Assembly: GCA_035471805.1 (NCBI GenBank)
Contig: DATIPS010000023.1
Coordinates: 124,001-188,000, forward strand
DNA length: 64,000 bases
Reading direction: 5' to 3'
Source of the DNA: Acidimicrobiia bacterium
Lineage (GTDB): Bacteria > Actinomycetota > Acidimicrobiia > Spongiisociales > JAHEDJ01
The position numbers and the translations under genes were made by a program. The notes beneath the pieces are model-generated. The model was not told the origin of the DNA. It saw only the letters and a list, made by a program, of their open reading frames with translations, and made no database searches. Every line of letters begins with the position of its first letter. The first letter of the stretch is position 1. Shown in pieces: positions 35,997 to 45,141 of this stretch.

Positions 35997-36617
35997 TCAG
36001 GCGCCGGCCGCCAGTGCCACGAGTTCCTCGAACTGCTCAACGGTAATGCCGCTGGCGACCCGTTGAACGACCACGTTGTCGCTACCCACGACGACCCACG
36101 CAGGGACATTTGGCATTCCCAGCGCAGAATGAATCGAATCGGTCCGATCGTCCACGATCACCGGCGGTGTCCACCCTTCCCGCTCGAACCAGGCGCCGGG
36201 CGGATAGTTGACCCTGGAAGGCTCGACGAGGATCGACGTCGAGTAGAGGTCGACTTCTGTCGGCAGACCGTTTTCATCGAAGTACCGCTGCAAGTCCGAG
36301 ACCTCGGACTGGCAGACGGGTCACCAATGCGCCAGGTTGAGAATCAGCTTGGGTCTACCGTCGGCGGAGATCGCGATGGGATTGCCGTCGAAATCAGCAC
36401 CCTCGATCGTCGGAAGTGCGAGACCTATCGCAGCATCCGGAGCACCGGGAACGAACGCCGGCAACTCCTCGCCCCGCACCGTGACATCACCGTAGACCGA
36501 GGCCTCGTCCGTGCTCAGCATCGTGGCAACAACCGCGAGCAGAGCGAAAGCCCCAACCGCACCCAGGACCAGCGGCAGCATGCTCTGCTTGCGCTTGCGC
36601 GACTTGTACTTCGCCAT
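35997..36617 (-). CDS. Membrane-anchored thioredoxin/TlpA-like selenoprotein (UxxC)
   Basis: A 206-residue thioredoxin-fold protein read through an in-frame TGA (36321-36323) as selenocysteine at residue 99. Residues 13-34 form a membrane anchor. The redox motif is LNLAHW-U-PVCQSEVSDLQ; in TlpA/ResA-like proteins this position is the first Cys of CPxC. After it come RYFDENGLPTEVDL, a cis-Pro region MPNVPAWVVV and a typical C-terminal helix, all in frame and family-like. A GAGGAAC ribosome site precedes the ATG. A paralogue at 36674 has its TGA at the same place. Simple pseudogene status is unlikely because downstream coding is intact. It should act outside the membrane in thiol-disulfide exchange. 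Confidence 0.85.
36294..36323 (-). promoter_or_regulatory. Sec TGA codon and SECIS-like hairpin of the minus-strand selenoprotein gene
   Basis: The TGA (36321-36323) is followed after 17 nt by GGTCT in the apical loop of a hairpin GTCCG-AGGTCT-CGGAC (36294-36309). Bacterial SECIS elements lie directly 3' of the UGA with a G-rich apical loop recognised by SelB; the E. coli fdhF loop, as I recall it, also reads AGGUCU at nearly this spacing. Confidence 0.75.
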
Positions 36618-36673
36618 CAGTTCCTCGTTTCGCACAGTCACACGTACAATCTGCCCGCATACATTAGGGGAAC
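36618..36673. promoter_or_regulatory. Divergent promoter region between the two selenoprotein genes
   Basis: The 56-bp gap separates two divergent starts. A TACAAT box at 36645-36650 would suit a plus-strand -10 element, and an AGGGGAAC ribosome site precedes the ATG at 36674. The shared gap suggests coordinated expression. No operator is identified. Confidence 0.45.
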
Positions 36674-37342
36674 ATGACGGACCAGAACACCTCAAGAACT
36701 CGATCTCTGCTCATCTTCGGAGTTGCAGGCGCTCTAGTGCTGCTGCTCGGGGTAGCCGCCGTGCTGCTGACGGGCTCCGAAGACCCCGGGATCGTGTCCG
36801 ACGGCGGACCCGGAGAAGATGCCACCGCGGTGGCATCTATCAGTGAGACCCGCCCGGTGACGGTCGTCGGGAGTGGCCTTGTGCCGATGCCCGAGCAGGG
36901 CGCGGACACGGCCCTCGGCTTGCCGATGCCGGAGTTGACCGGTCAGTCGTTCGACGGAACACCGGTGGAGATCAAGAACGACGGCAGACCGAAGATCATC
37001 ATCTTCCTAACCCACTGGTGACCGCACTGCCGGTCCGAGGTCTCGGACTTGCAGAGTTACTGGTCCAGCAACGAACTGCCGACAGATATCGATATCGTCA
37101 GCGTCTCGGGCAGCAATAGGCCCACCGAAACCGGGTACCCACCCAGCGAATGGCTCGCCGATTGGCCGATTCCAGTGCTGGTCGACGATGAGAACGGAAC
37201 GGCGATGAAGAGTTACGGTCTCGTCTACTTCCCGTTCTCCGTCATCGTCGACGGATCCGGCAAGGTCGTTACCCGCCATGTCGGAGCGTTGACGGGTGCA
37301 GACCTCGAAAACGCATTCGGTTTCTTGCGAGGTGCGGGCTGA
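36674..37342 (+). CDS. Membrane-anchored thioredoxin/TlpA-like selenoprotein (UxxC)
   Basis: A 222-residue protein with TGA (37019-37021) read as selenocysteine at residue 116. Residues 12-33 are a membrane anchor, then an Asp/Glu/Gly-rich linker. The motif IIIFLTHW-U-PHCRSEVSDLQ places U exactly at the first Cys of CPxC. The rest of the thioredoxin fold follows in frame: YWSSNELPTDIDIVSVS, WPIPVLVDDENG, cis-Pro in LVYFPFSVIVDGSG, and a final helix. It is a diverged paralogue of the minus-strand protein (shared HWUPxCxSEVSDLQ core). Other genes here stop at TGA normally, so the code is not globally changed. It converges on dsbB. Confidence 0.85.
37019..37048 (+). promoter_or_regulatory. Sec TGA codon and SECIS-like hairpin of the plus-strand selenoprotein gene
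   Basis: The TGA at 37019-37021 is followed after 17 nt by GGTCT in the loop of GTCCG-AGGTCT-CGGAC (37033-37048). Sequence, loop and distance are identical to the hairpin in the paralogous minus-strand gene. Confidence 0.75.
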
Positions 37343-37369
37343 GGCACCCGGGTTCTGCGCCGTGGGTTT

Positions 37370-37966
37370 CTAATCGATACCGGGAACCGGCGAACCCGAT
37401 TCTTCTGCCGGCTCCCGCGCCTCCGTGCCCGCGACGTAGAGCAGCACGAAGATCAGCGCGAATCCGACCAGCGACATGAACGGGAACGAGATGAACCCGA
37501 ACTGCCAGATGTAGCGCTCGGTGCACGAAGCATCGACCCCGCAGAAACCCGACTCGAGGCCGGGCCTCAACTGCAGCACGTACTGATACAGGGCGATAAC
37601 CGCACCGACAACCACCAGGGGGTATGAGTAGCGGCGAACCCCAAGGTCCTTGCGATACGCGGCGATCGCCAGGATGATCGCCAGCGGATACATGGCGATC
37701 CGCTGATACCAGCACAAATCGCACGGGGCGAAGTCGGCCACCTCCGAGTAATAGAGGCTCCCAGCCATGGAAACCGCCGCGACGAACGAACCCAGCCACA
37801 GAGCGGCCGGCGACACGAGTTCAATGGCGGAGTCTCGGAAACGGGCCACAGCCGGCGACCAGCGCGCCGCAAGCATTACCACAAGCACACCTATCACACC
37901 GGCCATCGCGGCGAGCGTGAGAAGGGCGAAGAACTTGGAAACGGTTTCGATACTCATTCCGGTCAT
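37370..37966 (-). CDS. dsbB: Disulfide bond formation protein B (DsbB/BdbC-like)
   Basis: A 198-residue four-helix membrane oxidase. The first redox pair is CxxC in FAPCDLCWYQRIAMYPLAI, the hallmark of DsbB; the second pair is in SGFCGVDASCTERYI. TM segments at the start, around LWLGSFVAAVSMAGSLYY, after the CxxC, and near the C terminus fit the fold. It passes electrons from exported thiol oxidoreductases to the quinone pool. ATG at 37966 or 37957. Its neighbours are the two membrane-anchored UxxC thioredoxin-like genes, suggesting a shared periplasm-side pathway. Confidence 0.88.
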   Translation of the reverse strand: MTGMSIETVSKFFALLTLAAMAGVIGVLVVMLAARWSPAVARFRDSAIELVSPAALWLGSFVAAVSMAGSLYYSEVADFAPCDLCWYQRIAMYPLAIILAIAAYRKDLGVRRYSYPLVVVGAVIALYQYVLQLRPGLESGFCGVDASCTERYIWQFGFISFPFMSLVGFALIFVLLYVAGTEAREPAEESGSPVPGID

Positions 37967-38028
37967 TCTTCCACAGCCCCGGGCCCGGGATGACATCCGA
38001 CCTCTGCAGGTCAGTTAGCCTGAGATCG

Positions 38029-39087
38029 ATGCGAGCGGTCGTCAAAACTTCATCCGGTCCTGGACTTGACATGATCGATATGCCGATGCCGGAACTCGGA
38101 CCGGATGAGGTTCTCCTTCAGGTAAAGGCCACGTCCATCTGCGGCACCGACCTGCACATTCGCAACTGGGACCCCTGGGCTCAAACACACGTTGTTCCCC
38201 CCATCGTCGTCGGACACGAGATGTGCGGAGTCGTTGTCGACAAGGGCCCGAAGGCGGACGGGCCGGAGATCGGGCAACTCGTTTCAGTCGAATCGCACGT
38301 CGTGTGCAATCGCTGTGCGTTCTGCCGCACAGGCAAGGGCCATCTCTGCGAGAACACGAAGATCCTCGGAGTCGGCAGGGACGGTGTCTACGCCGAGTTC
38401 GTTGCGGTTCCCGCGGTGAACGCCTGGCCGGATCCGCCCGACATGCCCTATTCAATCGCTTCGCTTCAGGAGAACTTCGGTAACGCCGTGCACACCGCCT
38501 CGGTTCCGCTGGTGTCGGGCCGGAAGGTGCTGGTCACCGGTTGCGGGCCGGTGGGCGTGATGGCGGTTGCCGTTGCACGCGCACTTGGAGCGCGACTGAT
38601 CATTGCTAGCGACGTGAGCGACTACCGGCTCGGAATGGCGAAGCAAATGGGTGCCGATATCACGGTCAATCCGAGCAAAGAGAATGTGATCGACACGATC
38701 ATGGACGTAAGCGAAGGTGAGGGCATCGATGTCCTGCTCGAGATGTCGGGCGCGCCTTCGGCAATCAACGAGGGATTCTCTTCTCTCAAATCCGGCGGCG
38801 AGGCTGCGTTGCTCGGCCTGACCTCTGCGCCACTCGAGCTGAACCTGGACGACCACGTCATCTTCAAAGGCGCCAGCGTCTACGGCATAGTGGGACGCCG
38901 GCTTTGGATAGATTGGTATCAGATGAGGGGACTACTGCGATCGGGCGCAGTCGATCTATCGCCCGTCGTCACTCACCGGTTTGCCCTCGATGACTTCGAT
39001 CGAGCTTTCGAGACTATGGCTTCCGGTGAGTGCGGCAAGGTCATCATGTTCCCGGACCCCGACGACGCCGACGGACCTCTGGAGTGA
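38029..39087 (+). CDS. tdh: L-threonine 3-dehydrogenase (zinc MDR)
   Basis: A 352-residue zinc dehydrogenase oxidising threonine to 2-amino-3-oxobutyrate. It keeps the catalytic Cys ([17 protein letters not shown], Tdh-like), His-Glu (VGHEMCGVV) and the four structural Cys ([15 protein letters not shown]). The Rossmann motif is [20 protein letters not shown]. The RNWDPWA stretch after CGTDLH and adjacency to kbl support Tdh over other MDR enzymes. ATG at 38029. The 3' end overlaps the kbl start by 4 nt (GTGA). Confidence 0.92.
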   Translation: MRAVVKTSSGPGLDMIDMPMPELGPDEVLLQVKATSICGTDLHIRNWDPWAQTHVVPPIVVGHEMCGVVVDKGPKADGPEIGQLVSVESHVVCNRCAFCRTGKGHLCENTKILGVGRDGVYAEFVAVPAVNAWPDPPDMPYSIASLQENFGNAVHTASVPLVSGRKVLVTGCGPVGVMAVAVARALGARLIIASDVSDYRLGMAKQMGADITVNPSKENVIDTIMDVSEGEGIDVLLEMSGAPSAINEGFSSLKSGGEAALLGLTSAPLELNLDDHVIFKGASVYGIVGRRLWIDWYQMRGLLRSGAVDLSPVVTHRFALDDFDRAFETMASGECGKVIMFPDPDDADGPLE

Positions 39088-40277
39088 CGGTGGACAAGGT
39101 CGAATACCTGCGTGAGCAACTCGTCGAGTTGGAAACGGCGGGACTCAAGAATCAGATCCGCCACATCGACGGACCACAGGGGGCGTGGATCGAAGTCGAC
39201 GGCCGGAGAGTCCTGAACTTCTGCTCGAACAACTACCTCGGCCTGGCCGACGATGAGAGACTGATCGCCGCCGCCAAGGCAGCTCTCGACCGGTACGGCA
39301 TCGGTCCGGGTGCTGTTCGCACCATCGCGGGCACGATGACCATCCACGACGAGCTCGAACGAAAGCTCGCCGACTTCAAAGGCGTTGAGGCCGCCATCTC
39401 CTTCCAGGCCGGGTTCGTCGCCAATGCAGGCGCCATACCGGCGCTGGTGGACGCAGGCGACGTAATCGTGACCGACGAGCTGAACCATGCATCGATAATC
39501 GACGGGGTGCGACTGGCCAAGGCGAGCAGGAAGATCTACAGACACGCGGATGTCGGCGATCTGGACGCCCAGCTCGCGGCAGCCAGGGCGGAGGGAGCGA
39601 GGAGAATCCTCGTCATCACCGACGGCGTGTTCTCGATGGACGGCGACGTTGCCCCTCTCGACGAAATCGTGGATACAGCCGATCACTATGAGGCGATGGT
39701 GATGGTCGACGACGCCCACGGCGAAGGCGTGCTCGGCCGCGGAGGCAGGGGCATCGTCGATCACTTCGGACTCGGCGGGCGGGTCGAAGTGGAGGTTGGA
39801 ACGATGTCGAAGGCGTTCGGAGTCGTCGGAGGCTATGTCGCCGGGCCTCAACCGGTCGTCGACTGGCTCCGCCAGCGCGCTCGCCCGTTTCTCTTCTCAT
39901 CGGCGGCTACTCCACCCGACGTCGCCGCCTGTATCGCGTCGGTGGAGATCCTCTCCGCATCGACGGAGCTGGTCGATCGCCTCTGGATGAATGCCCGTCG
40001 CTTTCGTGAGGGTATGCAGAGCCTGGGATTCGATACGGGTTTCACGCAGACGCCGATCACACCGGTGATGCTGGGCGATGAGAAGGTTGCCCGAGAGTTG
40101 TCACAGCGCCTATTCGAGGTTCACCGGGTGTTCGCACAGGCAATCGCCTATCCGACCGTGCCGATGGGAAAAGCCCGTATCCGGGTGATGATATCCGCAG
40201 CACATGACGGCGATGACCTGGATCACGGACTCGAAGCTTTCGCCGCGGCCGGCAGGGAGATGGGGATAATCGAATAA
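39084..40277 (+). CDS. kbl: 2-amino-3-ketobutyrate CoA ligase
   Basis: A 397-residue alpha-oxoamine synthase cleaving aminoketobutyrate with CoA to glycine and acetyl-CoA. Features: [69 protein letters not shown], and the PLP lysine in [16 protein letters not shown]. The GTG at 39084 overlaps the tdh stop; a second GTG at 39090 is possible. With tdh this is the standard threonine-to-glycine operon. The stop codon is part of a TAACGCG duplication. Confidence 0.93.
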   Translation: MTVDKVEYLREQLVELETAGLKNQIRHIDGPQGAWIEVDGRRVLNFCSNNYLGLADDERLIAAAKAALDRYGIGPGAVRTIAGTMTIHDELERKLADFKGVEAAISFQAGFVANAGAIPALVDAGDVIVTDELNHASIIDGVRLAKASRKIYRHADVGDLDAQLAAARAEGARRILVITDGVFSMDGDVAPLDEIVDTADHYEAMVMVDDAHGEGVLGRGGRGIVDHFGLGGRVEVEVGTMSKAFGVVGGYVAGPQPVVDWLRQRARPFLFSSAATPPDVAACIASVEILSASTELVDRLWMNARRFREGMQSLGFDTGFTQTPITPVMLGDEKVARELSQRLFEVHRVFAQAIAYPTVPMGKARIRVMISAAHDGDDLDHGLEAFAAAGREMGIIE

Positions 40278-40288
40278 CGCGTAACGCG
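40275..40288. repeat. Short heptanucleotide duplication (TAACGCG)
   Basis: Two perfect tandem copies of TAACGCG begin with the TAA stop of kbl, followed by a related ACTCGCC. It is the third 7-nt-period tract at a gene 3' end in this window, though only two copies long. Confidence 0.45.
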
Positions 40289-40335
40289 ACTCGCCGGCGG
40301 GGGATCGAAAGGCCACTGAAGCAAGGAAGTGCAGA

Positions 40336-42642
40336 ATGAGCGACGGTAAAGGATTCAGCGAAGCCCTCGACTACCACTCACGGGGCCGGCCGGGCAAGAT
40401 CGAAGTCCGCCCGACGAAACCAACGGCCACTCAAGCCGACCTGAGCCTCGCCTATACCCCGGGCGTAGCGGAGCCCTGCCTGGCGATCCATGAGGACCCG
40501 GCCAACGCGTTCGAGTACACGAACAAAGGCAACCTGGTGGCCGTCGTCAGCAACGGGTCGGCCGTACTGGGTCTCGGGAACATCGGCCCGCTGGCCGGCA
40601 AGCCGGTGATGGAAGGCAAGGGCGTCCTGTTCAAGCGATTCGCCGACATCGACGTGTTCGACCTGGAGATCGCGGCCGAGGATCCCGACGACATCGTGCG
40701 ATTCTGCGAGATGCTCGAACCGACGGTCGGAGGTATCAACCTCGAAGACATCAAGGCCCCCGAGTGCTTCTACATCGAAGAGACCCTGCGTGAGCGCCTC
40801 GACATCCCGGTGTTCCATGATGACCAGCACGGCACGGCGATCATCGCCGGAGCCGGGTTCCTCAACGCCCTCGACATCACCGGACGCTCGATCGAGGAGA
40901 CCACGGTCGTTTTCAACGGGGCCGGCGCGGCCGGAATCGCCTGTGCTCGATTCTTCAAGGAACTCGGCGTCAAACACGAGAACATACTCCTGTGCGACTC
41001 GCGGGGGGTCGTATACCAGGGCCGCGACGAGAAACCCACCAAAGAGAAGGCCGAGTTCGCCCAGGTCACCGACAAGCGGACCTTGGCGGATGCCCTGGCA
41101 GGTGCAGACACCTTCGTCGGAGTGTCGGTCGCAGATGCCGTGACACAAGACATGGTGCGGTCGATGGCCGACCAGCCGATCATCTTCGCCCTGGCCAACC
41201 CGAACCCGGAAATCACCTACGACGCGGCCAGGGAAGCACGGCCGGATGCCATCGTCGCGACCGGACGAAGCGACTTCCCGAATCAGGTCAACAACGTGCT
41301 CGGATTCCCGTTCATCTTTCGCGGGGCGCTCGACGTACGCGCCTCGGGGGTATCGGAGAAGATGAAGGTCGCCGCCGCGCATGCCTTGGCCGACCTGGCC
41401 AGAGAACCGGTGAGCGAGGTCGTCCTCAAGGCGTACAGCCTCGATCACCTCACGTTCGGTCCGGACTACATCATTCCCAAACCGTTCGACCCGCGCGTTC
41501 TCTGGTATGTGGCGCCGGCGGTGGCTGCAACTGCCTGTGAGGAAGGACTCGCCAAGGCGCCGTGCGAAGACATGGAACAGTACGCCGAGGAGTTGCGTTC
41601 CAAGTTCCAATCCACCTACGGCCTGATGCAAACGATCACGGTCAAGGCGAAAGAACGCGCGATGCGAGTCGTCTACCCCCAGGGTGCCGACCCTCGCATC
41701 ATTCGGGCGGCCCGCCGGGTCGCCGATGACGGCATAGCCACACCCACGATCCTGGGGAACCTGGTTGCCATCGAGAAAACCGCCGCCGAGTTGGAGATTC
41801 CGCTCGAAGGGATCGACTTGCTCGACCCGCGCAGCGCGGATGAGCACCGCGCCCGTTACGCGCAGCGCCTCTTCGAAACACGACAACGGAAGGGCATGGC
41901 GCTGGACGACGCTACCAAAGCGATCTTCGAGCCCAACCTCTTCGCGGCGATGATGCTCAAGATGGACGATTCCGACGCGATGCTCGGGGGTCTGACTACC
42001 TACTACGCGGACACGCTCCGCCCGGCGCTCCAGGTGCTGCCGCTGGAACACGGCCGCAGCATCGTCAGCGCGCTCTACATCGTCATGATCAAAGGCAGGC
42101 CGTACTTCTTCGCGGATTGCGCCGTGAACATCCACCCGACGGCCGAGCAACTCGCCGAGATCGCTTTGTCGGCGGCCGCCACCGCCCTCCACGATTTCGA
42201 TGTTTCGCCCCGGGTTGCGATGGTCAGCTACTCGAACTTCGGTAGTGCGGGCGGAGAGGAGCCCGAACGAGTCCGGAAGGCGGTGCGCATCTGCAACGAG
42301 AAAGCACCGGACCTGCCGCTCGACGGCGAGATGCATGCGGACACTGCGGTCAGGGCAGACCTCCTGGCGCGCAGGCACCCGTTCAACAAGCTCGGTGGCC
42401 CGGCCAACGTGCTCGTCTTCCCGGATCTGGCCGCCGCCAACGCCGCGTATCAACTGCTCCACCATCTTGCCGATGCCCAGGTGATCGGACCCATCCTCAC
42501 CGGCGTCTCGAAATCGGTGCACGTGGTACAACGCGATGCCGAGGTGGGCGACATCGTCAACCTCACCGCAATCGCGGTGCTCGATGCTCAGCGCAAGAGC
42601 CGCAACTCTGCTTTGGCCGCGGAGATAGAAAGGAGTTTCTGA
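40336..42642 (+). CDS. maeB: NADP-dependent malic enzyme with phosphotransacetylase-like domain
   Basis: A 768-residue MaeB-type enzyme converting malate to pyruvate and CO2. Residues about 1-430 are the malic enzyme ([56 protein letters not shown], and the NADP-site [15 protein letters not shown]). Residues about 440-768 resemble phosphate acetyltransferase, presumed regulatory ([18 protein letters not shown], ending in the [11 protein letters not shown] region). ATG at 40336 with AGGAAGTGCAGA upstream. Following tdh-kbl, it may help balance acetyl-CoA and pyruvate. Confidence 0.94.
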   Translation: MSDGKGFSEALDYHSRGRPGKIEVRPTKPTATQADLSLAYTPGVAEPCLAIHEDPANAFEYTNKGNLVAVVSNGSAVLGLGNIGPLAGKPVMEGKGVLFKRFADIDVFDLEIAAEDPDDIVRFCEMLEPTVGGINLEDIKAPECFYIEETLRERLDIPVFHDDQHGTAIIAGAGFLNALDITGRSIEETTVVFNGAGAAGIACARFFKELGVKHENILLCDSRGVVYQGRDEKPTKEKAEFAQVTDKRTLADALAGADTFVGVSVADAVTQDMVRSMADQPIIFALANPNPEITYDAAREARPDAIVATGRSDFPNQVNNVLGFPFIFRGALDVRASGVSEKMKVAAAHALADLAREPVSEVVLKAYSLDHLTFGPDYIIPKPFDPRVLWYVAPAVAATACEEGLAKAPCEDMEQYAEELRSKFQSTYGLMQTITVKAKERAMRVVYPQGADPRIIRAARRVADDGIATPTILGNLVAIEKTAAELEIPLEGIDLLDPRSADEHRARYAQRLFETRQRKGMALDDATKAIFEPNLFAAMMLKMDDSDAMLGGLTTYYADTLRPALQVLPLEHGRSIVSALYIVMIKGRPYFFADCAVNIHPTAEQLAEIALSAAATALHDFDVSPRVAMVSYSNFGSAGGEEPERVRKAVRICNEKAPDLPLDGEMHADTAVRADLLARRHPFNKLGGPANVLVFPDLAAANAAYQLLHHLADAQVIGPILTGVSKSVHVVQRDAEVGDIVNLTAIAVLDAQRKSRNSALAAEIERSF

Positions 42643-42649
42643 GCGGCAA

Positions 42650-42686
42650 CCGGTCTCACACAACCGGCCGCGGCCGGTCAGACCGG
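42650..42686. terminator. Nested inverted repeat after maeB
   Basis: A perfect 16-bp palindrome ACCGGCCGCGGCCGGT (42663-42678) is nested within a 7-bp outer repeat CCGGTCT (42650-42656) / AGACCGG (42680-42686), 8 bp after the maeB stop. It may end maeB transcription or bind a protein. Confidence 0.5.
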
Positions 42687-42701
42687 CGACCCGGCAGTAC
42701 G

Positions 42702-42731
42702 ACGAGGCCCCCACGTTGGTGGGGGCCTCGT
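42702..42731. terminator. Strong terminator hairpin between maeB and tRNA-Glu(TTC)
   Basis: A 13-bp perfect GC-rich stem (ACGAGGCCCCCAC with its complement) and GTTG loop. It sits just 3' of the minus-strand tRNA and downstream of maeB, so it can stop both. Confidence 0.85.
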
Positions 42732-42736
42732 TCTGG

Positions 42737-42809
42737 CAGCCCCGACGGGATTCGAACCCGCGTTACCGGCTTGAAAGGCCAGCGTCCTAGGCCGCTGGAC
42801 GACGGGGCC
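42737..42809 (-). tRNA. tRNA-Glu (anticodon TTC)
   Basis: A 73-nt cloverleaf nearly identical in its acceptor and D arms to the tRNA-Glu at 35762. Anticodon loop CTTTCAA carries TTC; T arm GCGGG-TTCGAAT-CCCGT; discriminator G; no CCA. It lies upstream of the terminator at 42702 and downstream of gltX, which is on the same strand. Confidence 0.95.
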
Positions 42810-42946
42810 GGGTGTGCGGCTAGATCTTAGGCGAAGAAGCGCGGCTCGAAATCGGGGTGGACGGCTCTTCCCCCGGAAAGACGGGAGCCGGAGCCGCGAG
42901 CGACATCGGAGCCTCTCCAGTTTCCGCAATCGGTCGAGCCCTGCGC

Positions 42947-44383
42947 CTACATCTCCGGTTCTTCCCCCAGGAGACTCAATGCACGCGAGAGGCGGCGCAG
43001 CGTGCTCCCCCTGCCCAGTGCCGCCATAGACTCAAACAGCGGGGGCGACACTTGCGACCCGGTGACGGCCACCCGCAGAGGCTGCCAGCCCTTGCGAGGA
43101 TTGAGTTCGGTCTCTTCCAGAACTGCACGCAAGGCCGCCTCGATAGCCGCAACCGTCCAATCTCCGAGGTCCGTCAAGTGCCGGATCGCAGCCGACAGCG
43201 CCAATGCGGATGTCTCACCGCTCATCACCTTTGACCACGACTGCTCATCGAAGTCGACATCATCGACGAACAGGAACCGGCTCATCTCCCCTACCTCGGT
43301 GATGAGCCTAACTCGTTCCTGGAGGAGCGGCGACATCTCGCGAAACAGCGACCATTCGCTCTCGCTGGGCGGGTGTCCGAGCTCGGCTTCGACCAGCGGC
43401 CTGGCTCGCTGCGCGAAATCCTCGGCCGGAATGGCGCGGATGTACTCGCCGTTCATCCATTGCAGCTTGTCGACATCGAAGACCGCCGGATTCTTGGACA
43501 CTCCGTCGAGATCGAACCGCTCGACCGCCTGGCTCACGGAAAAGATCGTGGTCTCGGAGTCGTACGACCACCCGAGGAGGCTCAGGTAGTTGAACATCGC
43601 CTCGGGCAGGTAACCGCCGGCACGATAAGCCTTGAGAGACGTGTCACCATGACGTTTCGACAGTTTCTTCCCGTCCGGTCCGAAAAGCAGCGGCAGATGT
43701 GCATACGTAGCCGGATCGGCGCCCATCGCCCGGGTCAGGAGAATGTGTTTCGGGGTCGAAGAGAGGAGGTCTTCTCCCCTGATCACATGGCTGATCTCGT
43801 AGTCGACATCATCGACGACGGACGCGAGGTGGTAGGTCGGAGTGCCGTTCGACCGAAGGATCACGAAGTCATCGACGACCCCCGCCTCGAAACGCATTTC
43901 GTCGCGCACCAGGTCCAGGAACTGGATCGGTGCGTTCTGTGGAACCGAGAAGCGAACAACACCTGAGGTGGCTTCGGATTCGGGACGACGAATGTAGACG
44001 TTGGGGTGTTTGCCTTCTTTCTGCGCCTTGTTGCGGAGTTCGTCGAGGAGTTCGGGCGGACGGTCGTCGTAGTAGGCGTGGCCGGCACCGATCAAGTCAT
44101 CGACTACTGCGCGATACCGATCGAACCGATCCGACTGGCGGTAGCTGCCGTGCGGTCCTCCAGCGTCAACACCTTCGTCCCAATCGAGGCCCAGCCACCG
44201 CAATCCGGTCTTGATGTCGTCCTCGTATTGCTGCTCGCTCCTATCGACGTCTGTGTCATCGATTCGCAGCAAGAACTTGCCGTTGTGATGGCGAGCGAAC
44301 AGCCAGTTGAACAGGGCCGAACGGACGTTGCCGACGTGCAGGAACCCCGTCGGCGAGGGAGCAATCCGAACTCGGACGGTCAT
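42947..44383 (-). CDS. gltX: Glutamyl-tRNA synthetase
   Basis: A 478-residue class I synthetase. The HIGH-type motif is PSPTGFLHVGNVRSALFNW and the KMSKS-type loop is GKKLSKRHGDTS; the DVDRSEQQYEDDI and YEISHVIRGEDLL segments are GluRS-typical. Together with gatCAB and tRNA-Gln in this window, it is likely non-discriminating, charging tRNA-Gln with Glu for later amidation (inference). Its ATG overlaps the upstream FAH-family stop by 4 nt, in a chain with the genes at 44380, 45138 and 45683. Confidence 0.95.
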   Translation of the reverse strand: MTVRVRIAPSPTGFLHVGNVRSALFNWLFARHHNGKFLLRIDDTDVDRSEQQYEDDIKTGLRWLGLDWDEGVDAGGPHGSYRQSDRFDRYRAVVDDLIGAGHAYYDDRPPELLDELRNKAQKEGKHPNVYIRRPESEATSGVVRFSVPQNAPIQFLDLVRDEMRFEAGVVDDFVILRSNGTPTYHLASVVDDVDYEISHVIRGEDLLSSTPKHILLTRAMGADPATYAHLPLLFGPDGKKLSKRHGDTSLKAYRAGGYLPEAMFNYLSLLGWSYDSETTIFSVSQAVERFDLDGVSKNPAVFDVDKLQWMNGEYIRAIPAEDFAQRARPLVEAELGHPPSESEWSLFREMSPLLQERVRLITEVGEMSRFLFVDDVDFDEQSWSKVMSGETSALALSAAIRHLTDLGDWTVAAIEAALRAVLEETELNPRKGWQPLRVAVTGSQVSPPLFESMAALGRGSTLRRLSRALSLLGEEPEM

Positions 44384-45141
44384 GCTCTCACCACCGGATT
44401 GGTGAGCACCCCGATCGACTCGACTTCGACCTCAACCACATCTCCATCGACGATCGGTCCCACCCCCGACGGCGTCCCGGTGAGAATCACATCACCCGGC
44501 AGCAGCGTCATGACCCTCGATACATACTCGATCAGCTCCGCGACCCCGAAAACCATGTCGGTCGTCGGCCCGGATTGCCTGATTTCACCGTTGACGCGAC
44601 AGATGACTTCGGCACCCTCGAGCGGATCGAATTCGGTCTCGATGGCCGGCCCGAGCGGGCAGAACGTGTCGTAACCCTTGCCCCTGGTCCATTGGCCGTC
44701 CGCACGCTGGATGTCACGCGCCGTCACGTCGTTGGCCGCCGTGTACCCGAGAATGACGGAGGCGGCATCCTCGGCAGCTATGTTCCGCGCCACGCTGCCG
44801 ATGACCACGGCCACTTCTGCCTCGTGATGGACTTCCTTCGAGTCCGGCGGGATGACGATCGGCGCTCCGGGGCCGATGACAGATGTCGCAGGTTTCAGAA
44901 AGAGAATCGGTGCATCGGGGATGCCGGATCCCATTTCGGCGGCGTGGTCGGCATAGTTCCTGCCGACCGCAACCACCTTCGTCGGAAAGACCGGCGCGAG
45001 GAGTTGAACCGAGTCGAAGGGCGCAACGACCTCCGTCGACTCCCACTCGAACAGCGGAGAACCCCTGTACAAACGGATGCCTTCGGGTTCGACTGCCCCG
45101 TAGACGATGCCCTCGTCGTTTCGCACACGTACGATTCTCAT
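44380..45141 (-). CDS. Fumarylacetoacetate hydrolase family protein
   Basis: A 253-residue FAH-fold protein. The metal ligands are in HHEAEVAVVIG (Glu-x-Glu) with Asp in GYTAANDVTARDIQRADGQW; AVGRNYADHAAEMG and GDVILTGTPSGVGPI are family signatures. Members hydrolyse or decarboxylate/isomerise diketo acids, including oxaloacetate; the substrate is not determined. It overlaps gltX downstream and the thioesterase gene upstream by 4 nt each. Confidence 0.88.
   Translation of the reverse strand: MRIVRVRNDEGIVYGAVEPEGIRLYRGSPLFEWESTEVVAPFDSVQLLAPVFPTKVVAVGRNYADHAAEMGSGIPDAPILFLKPATSVIGPGAPIVIPPDSKEVHHEAEVAVVIGSVARNIAAEDAASVILGYTAANDVTARDIQRADGQWTRGKGYDTFCPLGPAIETEFDPLEGAEVICRVNGEIRQSGPTTDMVFGVAELIEYVSRVMTLLPGDVILTGTPSGVGPIVDGDVVEVEVESIGVLTNPVVRA

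Noticed and set aside
35997-37342. Two disrupted thioredoxin pseudogenes or sequencing errors
   Set aside because: Both TGAs lie at the same functional codon, the frame and fold continue intact after each, and both are followed by the same hairpin; decay or errors would not do this twice.
35997-37342. Genome-wide reassignment of TGA (for example to Trp or Gly)
   Set aside because: Many genes in the window end at TGA with correct family lengths, and Trp is coded by TGG throughout.
40378-42714. A 778-codon minus-strand reading frame antisense to maeB
   Set aside because: It covers a complete, motif-rich maeB gene; its own sequence is low-complexity Arg/Gly/Val typical of antisense frames in high-GC DNA.
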